From contig JABWDB010000008.1 in the NCBI GenBank assembly GCA_019614645.1, forward strand, positions 1,736,001 through 1,800,000: a stretch of 64,000 nt of DNA, written 5' to 3'. The notes under the pieces are model-generated. The model did not search any database and had not been told where the DNA came from. It saw nothing but the letters and a program-made list of their open reading frames with translations. Positions 35,731-47,899 of this stretch are shown one piece after another. The stretch is from Stratiolaelaps scimitus (taxonomy: Eukaryota > Arthropoda > Arachnida > Mesostigmata > Laelapidae). A program made the translations under genes and the position numbers. Within the stretch, counting starts at the first letter, position 1. Each line of letters opens with the position of its first letter.

Positions 35731-38700
35731 TCGAATTAGAGATTAATGAATTTGATTTGACACTAGTACTAATTATTCGACTCTGTTCGTGTTATATAGG
35801 TGTCCCAAGCTAGAAGTGTTTGAGCTGGTAAACGTTGACTGCACTCCTGGCGAGTTGGAAGCGGTCATCCTGGAGGAGTGGCGGGCCGGCTCGCGGCCCT
35901 TCGGCAAATTACGCACTCTGACGCTCAGCGAATGTGAGACGTTCTCGATGGGTGATGTAGCTCGACTTCTGTTCGCCTGTAAGAAGTCCCTCGAAGAGCT
36001 GAGAATCGATCCGACCTTTTGCACGTCATCGCTGCTTAGGTCTGTTGTTACTCGTCTACTAGAGGAATATCGCAGTATGATACTGCCACTAACAGGCCAT
36101 TACAATAAGACGTTTTGCTATATTTTCGACTTAAGTCATCGTGAACTCGCGCAGACGTAGGCGGGGAGAGTTCTCCTGACGTCTTTTTTATAATTATGAT
36201 TTAGTGAAAGTCGTACTCATCATGTGGCCGCAACATTCTTCATCTTTGCACTTTCCAGGGTCCTATGCGCAGGCGGCGCTGTCTTCCCGGCTCTGCGTAC
36301 ACTGCACATAGGCTATTGCGGTCATGATAGTCTCCCATGGGACTCTCCTTACGACGCGTTCTGTCGGCTGGACGATGAAGATCTTGCTCGTATCAGCGCG
36401 TTGTGTCCACACCTAAAAGAATTCAGCCTCCGAGGTTGCTCTTTCCTGCACGATGCAGCTCTCTGGAAAGGCGACTGGACCCAGCTCGAAATACTACAGG
36501 TAAGACCGAGATTGGTGAGCGCGCAGGCCTGATTTGGTGCTTCATACAATGCTGGCTGCATACGTACACATTGTATAGCATCTGAATAATTACGCGAATT
36601 ATATCGTATATATATATACAACAAATAGGTGGTGACCATTAAAAAGTCGAACCAATGCACGATTCGCACACCCCTACAGGTGGCATACTGCGGAATGCTG
36701 AATGTGAGTTCCGTAGCGGAGTTCGTAAATACGAAATGCCGATCGCTGCGACATTTGGCCTTACATTGTGTGACGCCCGCAACAGAGGACGCAGGACAAG
36801 TTCCGCCCGGGACGACGGGAGGCTCGCCAGGGGACACGGCTCGCAACGGTGAAACCAGTGATGCAGGCGGTCATGGCGACTCTGCACCTGAGGGTCAACC
36901 CCCTCAACCAAATCCACCTGTGGCAAAGAAGGTGCGCTTTGATGTTTTTGGTCATTTCGTCACGCCTCCAGTTTCAGAACACTCAATTGTACCCCCAGCA
37001 GTCCCTTCCCCGCCCTAACTCGATTCTTCCAGAAACTGAGATGACTGTGCGTCTTCTGGAATGTCCTGTGAAGACAGGGTTAATTCTACTAGACAAGCGA
37101 ATGCATGTTAACTATCACAACCTTGACACAATCTTCGCCCATTGCCATTGCAGGACCTATTGCGGCGGTGTGCCGATGGTCCACGAGTGGCGGCACGGGC
37201 AACATCCGCTCCGCTGGGAGCTCCTTCGGCTGCTCGCGCCCAACTCAGTGTCGATGATACTGCAGGTGGAAACCAGGGGGGCCAGGCGTCGTGCTCTTCA
37301 TCGTCACTCGTCGCCGATGAGATGCTTGGATTTGCTGAGAACAGTGGTCTGAGCATTTGCCTTAAAAGTGAGCAACTGAGTTCGGTCTCACTGGTCAAAA
37401 GTTCTCTCGCCCATCTGTCTATCGAGTGCCCTCTTCTCGACATTGTACAAGGTGAGCACATTACACAGTCAAAATGCTAGCAAACGATTGTGTTATACGA
37501 GAAATGCGGTTTTTTCTTTCAAGCGAGCTGATGGGACAATTATTCTTAAGTACAATTGCCTCAGCAGTTGAAATGCAACGCTAATCGCGTTTGTTCGAAG
37601 CGGGCGTTTACGATAGTCCAACGTTGCAATGCACGTTGCAATCTACTGCAGGCGATTTGACAGATACTCATTGTACTCTTACAATCCATTCGCCGATGAT
37701 CGTCTTTTATTTCATCGAAACTATAAACCTGGTTAACTGGTTTGAACGGTTTGGTTTTCAGTGGGTCATTGTCCTCATTTGCGAAGCATCGAGGTGCGTG
37801 GTCCCCCGGTGAAGGTCACAGTGGTAGAGTCATCACTCCTTGGGGAGTCCCTGGCCGCCCTTCCGAAAGGCAGCCTGGTGCTGGGACAAGATTCACCTGC
37901 TATGAGAGGTATAATTGCTTTGTTTCAATTGACGCAGACTATAACAACGCATGCGTTTCATTTCGCAATTATAATCGTTGACGCTCGAAACTTCTCGAAT
38001 GCTCGAATTCAAAATTAACAAATCAAGACGTACACATTATGGAGTCGCTCAATCAGCACAGCGATGGAGGTTTAACTCTAGTCCATGGGCATATACAGTT
38101 TACCTGAAATTGCCTCAAGTGTACCTAACCTTAGGTACACTTTTCTAGATAACCTTTTTCTAGAAGAGTATCTTTACGAGCTCCAGTACCTTTAACTCGT
38201 ACGAGCGTCAAGTATGCCGCTAATAGTCCATCTCAACCCAACCAACAACTCGACTACTCAATTTGGACAAGCGCTTTCATTAGTTACCCTGTGAATCTAG
38301 TAGGCTCCTCCTTTTTTTTGGCAACCAGTCACTTCGCTTTTTTGGAAATTTACCAGGCGCTTTTTCAAGCATATCAGTGATTCTAATTCATAATCGCACG
38401 GCTCTTTCTCACTGAGTTGGCGAGGTTACCACTTTCGTACATGAAATATCTTGATATATATATATATAAGAATAATAACACCTGCTCAAATGCACTAACC
38501 AAAAACCACGGGGGGCGTTTCTCCCGATTTGATGAAATTGCTTTTACCTAAATCTGGTTTGAGTTCTTTTGAAGTGTCCCCGAAACCCGTGCGTTTTCTA
38601 CGTTTTGGCAAATGTTCACATTGCAAATACTCGTAGTAAATTAAGCAGATAAGAAACTCTGAACAAATTCACAAGCTCTGCTGAAGCTTTGTGAATTGAT

Positions 38701-39335
38701 AATCTTTGTCACATTGATAATCCCCCCCTCTCTCTCCGTCCCCAAAGCTCATCTGGTTTCTTCAGTGAGAGATCGATATAATCCAGCTAGGTAGTGGTGT
38801 TATTTGTAATTTGAAAAGCGACAAGTGGCACGTTTTCTCACTTATGATATGCGTATTTCCAACCACGAAATTGAACGCCGTAATCTCAGCGTAGAGATAC
38901 TATAATATTTTTGCAATCCGTCGGTATTTTCGTGAACGGTTTATATCAAGATGATACAAAAGCCGTTCGGGAGTTCACTAGAACAAGCAATTGAGAAACT
39001 ACCGAGAAACACAAACAGTCTTTAAATTGAAATGCCCACTTGTGTTCGTCACCACGCAATGAAAATTGTTAGTAGCTGAAGAATTACTTCTAATGGCAAT
39101 GAATGTGAGTGCCGATGCCTGTCTGCTGATGGGATTCCAAGAAAGGTGAAGAACAATCAATTTGTTCTGAAATACGAACAGTTCTCTTCTGTCGGATCTC
39201 GACATTTTTTTGTTTTCCAATCTTCGTGGATGATCATGCTCTAACATTGTACTCAGTGCATTTAACAACGAACAACGACTCGGCGGGGTAGGTTTTTCTT
39301 GGTGTGAAATTGCTTTTTATCGAATGTACAACAAG

Positions 39336-39372
<37 letters not shown>

Positions 39373-42300
39373 GTACCCTTCAGTATATATATACGTGATT
39401 GTGCGAAGCAAATAGATCTTGATACATTTATTAGGGTGCCTTCTCTTTTCGCCAGCTCCGCAGACTCGTGCGAATCGTCGTAGAATCCGATCGTAATTTT
39501 AATAGCAACAGCCACATTTCTCGCTTAATACAACACGCAATTATTCAAAGGGAACGTATGTGATCATCTACTAACGTTCGACCAATCTCGAGACTGCTTT
39601 ACGAACCTTCAACGATTCGATCTACCAAGCTTCACATGACTAGGTTAATATACCAAACCTCTTGTTGCCTGCTGACCATGATTTGCCCTTGATTACGTTA
39701 GCGACACTAACCAAGCATTGTTTCAAGCCAACTGTTGAGACATGTTCTTGTCTTTGCTATCGAACAGACGACTTCCCGCGACTCTTCTGTGAGGGGGCGG
39801 TAGGTTGACTCGAGCATCGGAGGTTGCACTCAAACTACGCGGACGCCAACCGTATACCACCTACAGAGTACCCATAGATTACTCGATATCAATACCTGCC
39901 TAGGTAACCCTGTGGTTATGAACATTTCGCATATTTACTCGAGTCACCTGCGTAATTAGTACACGTCATGAATTAAAGACTCATTCACTTGTTTCTTCCC
40001 AGTGTCACCCATATCTGAAATACCATCTGATCAACCTCAGCGTGTCTTTTCACAGCTTGTAATCTAGCGCGCTCTATTCGAATATATTGCAAAACAATCC
40101 TTACATCGTTACACTGACCGACAAGACTACACCGTAGATTCGTGCGCCGCCAAAATCTGCTCACTAAAAATGTCATGCGAATTGGGAAAGACGATAAGGG
40201 GGCGGGTACCACTACCAGTACTCAGGCTCGTCTAACCGTCGAACGTCACGATGCGGAAACTGGCTGGCTGGCGACGACGCCGATTGTGACGACATGTCAT
40301 CTCCTTGCTTAGTAACACTGCACAAATTCGTGACCGGTCACTCTCAATCCCTTCGATATAGTGACCCTCTCCTCCCCCCGTCATTGTCCCAATACACTCT
40401 CTCGCTCTGCCACACTCTCTCTCTCTCTCTGGCTCTACCTGTCGTTGGTCATCTCCCTGTTTTGGCCCACTCTTGATAATCGGTCTTGTGTTGTGTCTCC
40501 CTCATGATCGTACCATCCACCCGACCTTTACTGCGCTGCCGCTACACGTTGACATATACTGAATTGCGAACGACCGTTGAGTTCATTCATGACGAATTGC
40601 TTGACATTGATTGACCTACCTACCTTTCATTGACCTTGCTCTTCTGCTGAATCTCGGTGAAGACGAGAGGGTTTTCTGGATGTCGCGGCGGGGCCGTATT
40701 TCACGATGACACTTGTCTCTCTATATGATTCCTTGTCGACAGATATACAGCCAGCACCTCTTCTACTGCTACCGGCCATCGTCAGTGTGGCCGTCAATAA
40801 CGGCGCATGTGTTACGAAGCAAGATTGTGCGGCCCCTATCCGATTGTCATGCCGTCAGGATGTCAGTAGCTCGCCAGAAGCCGATTCTGTCGGCCGGGGT
40901 CGTTGTTGGAGTCTCGACGAAGCCTGTCGATGCCGCCCGTGGCCCTGCTCGCGAACCGCACCCACAATCCGGGCTATCGGCCAGTCGAGAGGTGTCGGCT
41001 GAAGACTAGGCTGCTGTGCCGTGGGCCATGACGGACCGCGTATTACTACTGCTACTACTGCTACTGCTGATCGATCCCAAAGCGGTAACACAAAACAGGC
41101 TTGCCGAAGACTCCCCGCCCTCGCCACCGGCTATACCCGACCATTCGGCTTCTGACAGCTCTGGCAGAGACTGACCAAATCTGACACTGTGACCTATCTA
41201 CGAGCAGCCACTCTCTCTGCAATCGAAGCCAAACGAATCGAGACGAATTGTGACAACAACAGCAACTGATGAAACAGCCAGCCGCCTGCCCCGTCTGTCT
41301 GCCTGATGATGATGATGATGAGAGCAGCAGACAGAACGAACGAAATCACTTCTCTTCATCGCTCAGCAATGCAACGCTCGCGTGTATGTGTATGTGTTTG
41401 TGTGTCCCCAGAGCGAGACAGTTCTGCCGTTCCATGTCGACGACAAGTGATTGTTATGGCTGGCTGGCTGGCTGCCCGGCCCAGAGGCTGGCTAACTGAC
41501 ACCTCGAGTTGACATACGACGGACACAGATGGATTCGAGACATGATGGCGTTACTGAAGGTGTCGTAGGTGTCATATACTATATATAGCACGTTCATTAC
41601 ATCTATCAAGTACCACAACAACAACAAATACTACTAGCAGAACAACAATGACAACAATTACATTACCCCTGGCCCTCCCCCCACGTCTCTCTTGTGCCAC
41701 GGTTGACCACGTCTTTGCGTTAGAGAATCCTTTCTCGCTCGAAATACAACAAACTCAAGCTCAGTACACCAACTCAGCTGCCAAGCAACCAAACGAACAA
41801 GCAATCACTACCATTTTATCGTTTTTTCGCTCTCTCTCTCTCTCTCTCTCCTGTCTCAAGCGTTTTTTCTATTATCGTCCATTCATGTGTTGCGTGTTCA
41901 TATCGTGGTCTGATCTCACCGGGTGATCCCAACCCTTCTGCAGGCTTCTTTATGACTGAGTTGGCGTGCGAATACTGAACTGATTGGTTCATATCAACGT
42001 TTAGAAAACAAGCAACAACAACAACACAACCACCACCACTACACGTGTTTATGCGGTGTTAATCACCTGTCGTTTCAATCAGCCGAACTCTCAATCAATC
42101 AGTCAATCGAATGCGCCCTGCGAATTGTCCATTTGGAGACGGGAGTGGAACCCTCGATGATTGTGCGTTACAGGGGGCAAAATATCACACACGCTGCCAA
42201 AAACCATCTTGACGCTTTGTGTTGAATCGTGTCGCTGGCAAAAAGTAAGACCACAGTATACCATGCCCGTCCGCCCCACCATCACTATGACTTCATCCGC

Positions 42301-43124
42301 CAGCGGCGTATCCTATCGCAGAGACGAACAGTTTCTAGCAGACCCTTCGTATAAATATGATAGCAAGGGCGATGCCGAGAGCAGAACGGTGAGGTTAACT
42401 CTCCCCGTCGAGAATTGCAATACTCAACAACAGCGAACAAGCGACCCAGCAGCGAGCACGCGATTGAGCTGCGTATAGTCTCCACTCGTACTAAATAGCT
42501 GATAGAAAAGAAAAACCGCTAGCCAATTATTCGAATATACAAAACAAAAAATCGGGAATCGGAAACCCTAATTCGACCACTGTTTCTACCGTTTCATTTG
42601 TTAGCATTCGACATTGTCGTCTACATGATATGTGAGATATTTCAACGCGTCTACGTCGAGAACCGCTCCAGTGGTACCGACCATCCAAGCAGATACTTGA
42701 TGCTGTTTGCTCATGTTTCTCGATGTTCCATTGAGCGATTCTTTGGTCTCGTAAAGATCCAATATATGATGATGATGCATCTGACCTGTGTCGCCGACTC
42801 CTTCTTCAAATCACCGCCACCGACGCCGCCCAAAAAAAAAACCTACCTACACAGACATTATGCCACTGCTTTTCTTATAGAGTATCACATTTAGTAACAC
42901 AAAACTGCAGAAAATGCTGGAAAAAAAAAGAGCGTGGCATGACAGCGTGTACAACGAGTGGTGATTGCTGTTAACGTCTGACCTGCGGGTTGGTTGTGCT
43001 TGTTTCAGCTTTGGTTAGCCGGCCGGAGGTGGTGTTCGTGGACGCGACTGAGGTCGCCGAAGCAGAGCTGCGCGTGGCGATTCTACCCCAGATGAAGATG
43101 CGACTTCGAGAAGCGTTCGCGTAA
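33490..43124 (+). CDS. F-box/leucine-rich-repeat protein (FBXL-type)
   Basis: Ten exons join in phase: 33490-33875, 34106-34304, 35068-35174, 35494-35616, 35800-36039, 36259-36499, 36680-36931, 37154-37451, 37762-37908 and 43009-43124. They total 2109 nt, 702 aa. A basic start (MKQRKRK) precedes an F-box at residues 32-72 (CPWDIVPPEVATRVLCLLTV, DLFRLRRVDHRFKALV), which would bind Skp1 of an SCF ubiquitin ligase. LRR-like units follow: CPKLEVFELVNVDC in exon 5, LRTLHIGYCG and CPHLKEFSLRGCSFL in exon 6, CRSLRHLALHCV in exon 7, CPHLRSIEVRG in exon 9. A disordered Gly/Pro/Ser insert interrupts the repeats in exons 7-8. The last exon is joined over a 5.1 kb intron on phase and frame only. I cannot name a precise ortholog. 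AATAAA at 43467-43472 fits as poly(A) signal. Confidence 0.8.
34670..34732 (+). repeat. Dispersed repeat copy 1 (F-box gene intron 2)
   Basis: About 60 bp here resemble 35334-35396 in intron 3: both contain a shared 'tatgtggtcgggtt' core, 'gatatcc' and 'catatctagcg', in the same order and orientation. It is probably a piece of an unclassified mobile element. Confidence 0.6.
35334..35396 (+). repeat. Dispersed repeat copy 2 (F-box gene intron 3)
   Basis: Partner of 34670-34732, about 80% alike by eye, with a 2-3 nt indel before the shared 'catatctagcg' end. Confidence 0.6.
39339..39371. repeat. (AT)n microsatellite in F-box gene last intron
   Basis: Perfect 33-nt AT run, followed by a second short AT run at 39384-39392. 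Confidence 0.9.
40200..42500 (+). promoter_or_regulatory. CAA/CAG-rich, GC-richer block inside an intron, possible internal promoter
   Basis: It has the same style as the blocks at 19-21 kb and 47.9-48.8 kb: acaacaacaac and GATGATGAT runs, 'ggctggctggct', and overlapping ORFs in several frames. An open frame with an ATG at 42263 runs 42 codons (MTSSASGVSYRRDEQFL inside) to a plausible donor gtgagg at 42389. This could be the first exon of a separate gene or an alternative start. Confidence 0.35.
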
Positions 43125-44275
43125 GTAGTGATTGCGGGGATTCCGCCCTGTAACAGGACAATGAAACGAGTTCAGGTTATCTCCCACTCTGCTACCGCTA
43201 TCATTGTTGTATAGTTGCAATAATCTGGCGGCATTAAACCGCCATCGCCTGTTAATGCTCTATTAAGAAACTGTGTTGCCCTGTCGTCATCTCGGTTCTC
43301 GTCTATTCGATTCTGCTACTTATCTGCAGTCTCTTTTTTTCGTTTACCAATTTCCGCAAAGTGGCTTCGTCGTTCCATTCATTGCGTTGTTCACTACATC
43401 GTCATCACAATCATAGTTATCCTGTTGTCGCAGCATCCCAATTTACCGCGTTAATCGATTTTTTTAAATAAAAAAAAGACGACGCGCTAAAAAGTAATCT
43501 TTAGTATATGGGGAGTTTTATTTGCGTTCTTATTTACGATCCTGATCTACTCATTTTGAGTGTACTTATATGTATTTTATATTAGGGTTTTTTTTTATAG
43601 GGTTTAACCCTTTACCACCGGTGAAATTCGGCATTCGTATTTTTTTGCCAACTGTTCCCCTGCTTGGTGACATTTCAGATCGAGAAAAGGAGGCCCCTCC
43701 ACAAAGCCTATTGGTGTCGTGCTGGGCCGAGCCAAGGACATAGTGTGAACGGCGCGATGCTCTCCACAACAGGAGCGATAATGCTATTGGCAAAGCAACG
43801 AGGAAGGGCGTCTGCCGCAGGCAATATCTAGCGGGAGAATATCCTGACAGAGAGTAAATCTTCGATCCTGGGAATTTCGCCTTCAGAGTCCATAACAAGG
43901 GCGACATTACAGTCACCTCTACGTTCAGTATACATACATACTCCCCTGTAAATGGAATGAGACCATGTCCCTGACCCGACGTATTGACGATAACAGCGAT
44001 AGCAATATCAATAATGGTTAATAATAGTTTGTGTTGTTTTCGCTACGATCAGCGATCGCAGCAGGTATCGGCCCTGTTGAACCACGAATTGATCGAACTG
44101 ACCAGTAAGCGGAACTCCCTAAACTCCGTTGGAACTCTGCACGTTGTCTCATGGACGATTGCTCTTCAAGAGAAGCGAACGAGGAATCGAAACAACAAAC
44201 AAGACCTTAATGTTGCTTAGAACGAATTCGTGATTACATTTGTTGACGAATTACCATTGTGATATACATTATACA

Positions 44276-44278
<3 letters not shown>

Positions 44279-44317
<39 letters not shown>
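44279..44317. repeat. (AT)n microsatellite
   Basis: Perfect AT run of about 39 nt in the intergenic region after the F-box gene. Confidence 0.9.
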
Positions 44318-44319
<2 letters not shown>

Positions 44320-45601
44320 TGGGCAAAAAGAAACAAAGAATCCCCCCCGGGAACCATATATTAATAGGCATCGAAAGAGTTATATGTGTAGATACAGCAC
44401 ACGGCTGAACGAAGCATCATTTTTCAAGTGCTTGTTCCGTAATTCGCTCATTCCCAGCGAAGTTGTGTACGACTCATGATGTAAACATTTGAGTCTTTGC
44501 ACATTAGCGTTTTTATCGCGATGTGCGCCATCTATCTGGAAAGTATGAAATTGTTTGATACCTACCCGAGGATGCAATGTAAAATAATCAACAAAAAAAA
44601 ACTCGATGTGATAGACCGTGTGTGCAAGGTTTTTATCGCGGCGAAGGCATTGAAGCAAACGATTGCCGAAATAGTTCGCTCGTTCTGTTGTCGCTACCAA
44701 GCGCTACCTTGACACGACTTCGTGCGAACCACAAGCGTTCTCAAGATCGTACTCTGCGATAGCGCCTACCGGATCGATCCGAGATCGATCTATGTTTAGA
44801 CACACACACTGCCAGTTCAGTTCGGCGATACTCAGGTGCAGTGCCGCCTGGGGACCTCGTCGCGGACCCCCTCAGTGTCCACTGCTTGGGGGGCTACAGA
44901 CGTAGCGATATTATCAGATGGTTCATCTAGGTGAGGCTTTTGTTTTGCTATCAATCAAACAGGGGATTCATTGTGACTAGTGAGGAAGGGGGTAGTAGAG
45001 GCTTCAGTTCCTGACAGTAGAGCGATCTCACATCTGCATACAGCCGATATGTTTGGGCTGTTCCCGTGTCGGTTCCACATCTGAACTCGGTGTCAGGGGG
45101 GCTGTTCGAAACCTTCGAATGCTGCTCCGAAATGACACGATATCATGACTTTGGGTGTGGCCATTTTGCCCAAACAGATGATATTGATTAGATGTACTTT
45201 GCAGAATCTCGCATTTCGCAATGAAGCTAAGCTAAATTAAATCGCCGGCCCATATCAATCAGTTTATATACAGCTTATCACATATAGCGGCTGATAATAG
45301 AGTAATTTAGATTGACTTTTGAGTTTACAGCCAAGAAAAGCATAGGCATACACCATATGTCCAAACCACATTGATCGTCACTCCGATTGAGTGAGGGGGG
45401 CATTGTTTCACATGAATTCATCTGTGAATGTCAGCTCTTAACAACCCTTGTTGGGTGACTTGTTTATCCAGTGCCGTATAATGCATTAGTACAAGCTCAT
45501 CGCGGCATAATCATGATCAGTCGGTTATTGTTTTACGTGTTATGTGTTAGGTTCATCCTTCCAAAAACAACTTTAGGGTGACATCTGGTAAAATCTTCTT
45601 T

Positions 45602-45655
45602 GCCATCAGCGAATACCTTTGTCTCTCTATCTCTCTCTCACACACATATATATAC

Positions 45656-45686
<31 letters not shown>

Positions 45687-45731
45687 TTATAGAGAGAGAG
45701 AGAGAGAGATACAAAAGTGTTCGCTGATAGC
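45602..45731. repeat. Large inverted repeat enclosing an (AT)n tract
   Basis: Left arm 45602-45640 (GCCATCAGCGAATACCTTTG then CT repeats) pairs with right arm 45691-45731 (GA repeats then ACAAAAGTGTTCGCTGATAG), with a few mismatches. About 50 bp of AT repeat lies between. The non-repetitive ends show this is more than two facing microsatellites. Confidence 0.75.
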
Positions 45732-46218
45732 AACTGAGATTATATATATATATATTAGAAAGATATTATCAATATAATTAGGTGATCATTATAATTATTA
45801 TATGTATTGTGAAGGATTTTTTTCTCGACGCATTCATGTTAGTGGCTGTAGTCGGGCCTCGTGTTAGGCTTATTTATTAGGCCAATGGCATCACAAATCT
45901 CATTGTGTATAGACCATAGTCATTGGTAGCTCTTTTTGTTTGACGACTGGAACAGGCTTATGGATGATGTATATTCCGCGCTAGACATTAGCTGGTGTGT
46001 CTCATGAAGTACGATGTGTTAATAAATTAACAAACCAATAGTTGACATCATACATGCAATACGCGATTGTATTGTCGACCAATCCATCAACGATACACGA
46101 GGCTGAAAACGAGACACAAATCTGGTTTATTCTAGGTTCATGCAAATCATGACAGTGTAGTATTTTCTATTATGATTATTGTTCCATTATGAGCACGTAA
46201 TAGGGAAACTTAATTGAA

Positions 46219-46220
<2 letters not shown>

Positions 46221-46265
<45 letters not shown>

Positions 46266-46294
46266 AATATTCTATATATATATATAGAATATTT
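46221..46294. repeat. (AT)n microsatellite plus AT-rich palindrome
   Basis: A 42-nt AT run at 46221-46262 is followed by a palindrome (AAATATTCTATAT... mirrored) centred near 46279, which could extrude as a hairpin. Confidence 0.8.
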
Positions 46295-46679
46295 AACCAT
46301 TCGAAGTATGCTATAAATGAGCTTGATCCAATGAGGCGGAAACAGTATGAGTCCCAATGTTAAGTAGATCACTCGTAAATTTTGTGAAATAAAATGAACA
46401 TGAAAACTGGACAGGATCTTAGACGAGGTTGTCAAGTTGCGACATCGATTCCGATACGCACTCATTGATTAAACAGAAAGACATCATACACTATATATAT
46501 ATATATACGAACTTATGTAATACGACTGTTGGCATTCTGTTACAATGTATTATACAAGGTTTAAATGAATATGATTATACTAAATAATAATGATAAATAT
46601 ATCAATGATAATAAATTTGGTAAAACTGTCAAGTTTTCGCGTTTTTCTGCCTCATCCGTTTCCTAATCATAGGTTGGCA

Positions 46680-46948
46680 TGGTGGAATCTTTTTGCATCT
46701 ATACACCCCTCGCTAAATTTGTGTCGATTTACCAAGTCCCTTAATGCTGAAGTCGGAAAGTTCGTCCCCGCCATTGGCGCAGTGTTACTAAAAGGTTCTC
46801 GGGCTGACTCTGCTTTTAGCTTTACTTCGTGAGGATGGACCCCTCTAAATGAAAATGTGCATTCGGTGGGGATCGAGCCCGTGCACCTTCGTGTCTCTCC
46901 TCCGATTGCGAGGGGCACACGAATGCACCGCCACGCCACCGGGCTCAA
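46680..46948 (-). mobile_element. tRNA-derived SINE-like element
   Basis: On the minus strand 46946-46862 looks tRNA-like: GAGCCCGGTGGCGTGGCGGT (A box TGGCGTGGCGG), then about 40 nt, then the B box GGGCTCGATCCCC. The middle does not fold into a proper anticodon arm, so it is not a working tRNA. A tRNA-unrelated body seems to continue to about 46680. This is the usual head and body of a SINE; family unknown. Confidence 0.45.
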
Positions 46949-47148
46949 ACGGTGCGCTGTTACTGTGGTCTCCTAGTCAGCTTCGCTTATTAAAAGTTAT
47001 GCAGTATGGAATCCGTGGATGCTTCATAGCTGATCACTTCGAGGCGGAACCTTGAACTATATGACTTTCAAGATTGTGAGAAGATAGAAAGTAAGCGTTT
47101 CGACGTTTTTGAGATAAATATTTTGCCGAGTTTGCCTTTTTCCATTAG

Positions 47149-47191
47149 AAATTCAGTTGTTCTGCGACAACAAGCAACTGAATTTCTAATT
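47149..47191. repeat. 14-bp inverted repeat
   Basis: TAGAAATTCAGTTG and its exact reverse complement CAACTGAATTTCTA flank a loop of about 15 nt. It lies 80 bp upstream of the exon-like ORF at 47272. Confidence 0.7.
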
Positions 47192-47271
47192 TCTAAACAG
47201 GCAGCAAATTAAGAAGCAAAACTCTGATCTCACTGGTAACAGGTTCTGGGTTAGATAATCGTTCTCGTCAG

Positions 47272-47469
47272 ACTGAAGCGGAACCTAGGCCACCTATCGC
47301 AACACAACTCCACCTTCGCCCGCAGTGATTCACCGAAGTCTCTCCTGATGCAGCTACTTATTAAGCACAGCATCATGGTTTCATACCCGAGGGGGCTTCC
47401 ATTTTTGGAGTATCGTCTGGGTGAGATCGCGGGTGACGTTTTGGAGGAAACGGACAGCTTAATCATCAG
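47272..47469 (+). CDS. Orphan exon-like ORF, function unknown
   Basis: A good acceptor (cgttctcgtcag) at 47271 is followed by 65 open codons to a weak donor (gtcact) at 47470. The frame includes SDSPKSLLMQLLIKHSIMV and LGEIAGDVLEETDSLII. The composition looks coding (mixed charged and hydrophobic, few runs). No partner exon was found on either side, so it may be an exon of an unseen gene, or a relic. Confidence 0.3.
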
Positions 47470-47899
47470 GTCACTTTCAATTTAAGTAAAGTTTGTTAAG
47501 GCTTATATTACGACGAGGGTACTAGATACATGGCTAAGAACATGTTATTTTAAATATCAGAACCACGATCGAAATGCGCGCCGATTGAAAATTCAAACGA
47601 TTCTGTTTACATCAAAAGCTAGCCGAAGTAAAAGTCGATATGATCTGAATATTTGTCGAACCACTATTTATTAATTACTATTCGTTCTCGGCCGACAACA
47701 CCAATTTACCAACTACGTTGCTATTGTCTTGCGGCACTAATTTAAAATGTGGCCGTGACAATTTTCAAATCACAGCATTGACACGATTGCGGTTGCGCCA
47801 CAAACACTCAAACAATTCGTTTTTATTTTTACAAATATTTCATAGCAGTCCGTCGCGTTCGCTCGGCTCTCGTAGGAGCGCTATTGTCTACAGTCACGC

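Larger units (their letters stand above)
37909..43008. other. Long last intron of the F-box gene
   Basis: 5.1 kb, far longer than the other introns of this gene. It includes (AT)n at 39339-39371, a CT-rich tract at 41829-41850 and a promoter-like block at 40.2-42.5 kb, listed separately. No F-box gene exon was found inside. Confidence 0.5.
43125..47271. other. Repeat-rich intergenic DNA between F-box and ferredoxin genes
   Basis: It contains (AT)n tracts at 44279-44317 and 46221-46262, the palindrome AAATATTCTATATATATATA (start near 46265), a large inverted repeat at 45602-45731 and a SINE-like unit at 46.7-46.95 kb. The minus ORF at 43566-43916 has no recognised domain. No gene was assembled. 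Confidence 0.4.

Noticed and set aside
36349..36846. 165-codon minus-strand ORF
   Set aside because: It lies antisense to F-box gene exons 6 and 7 and has no domain; it is a shadow of coding composition.
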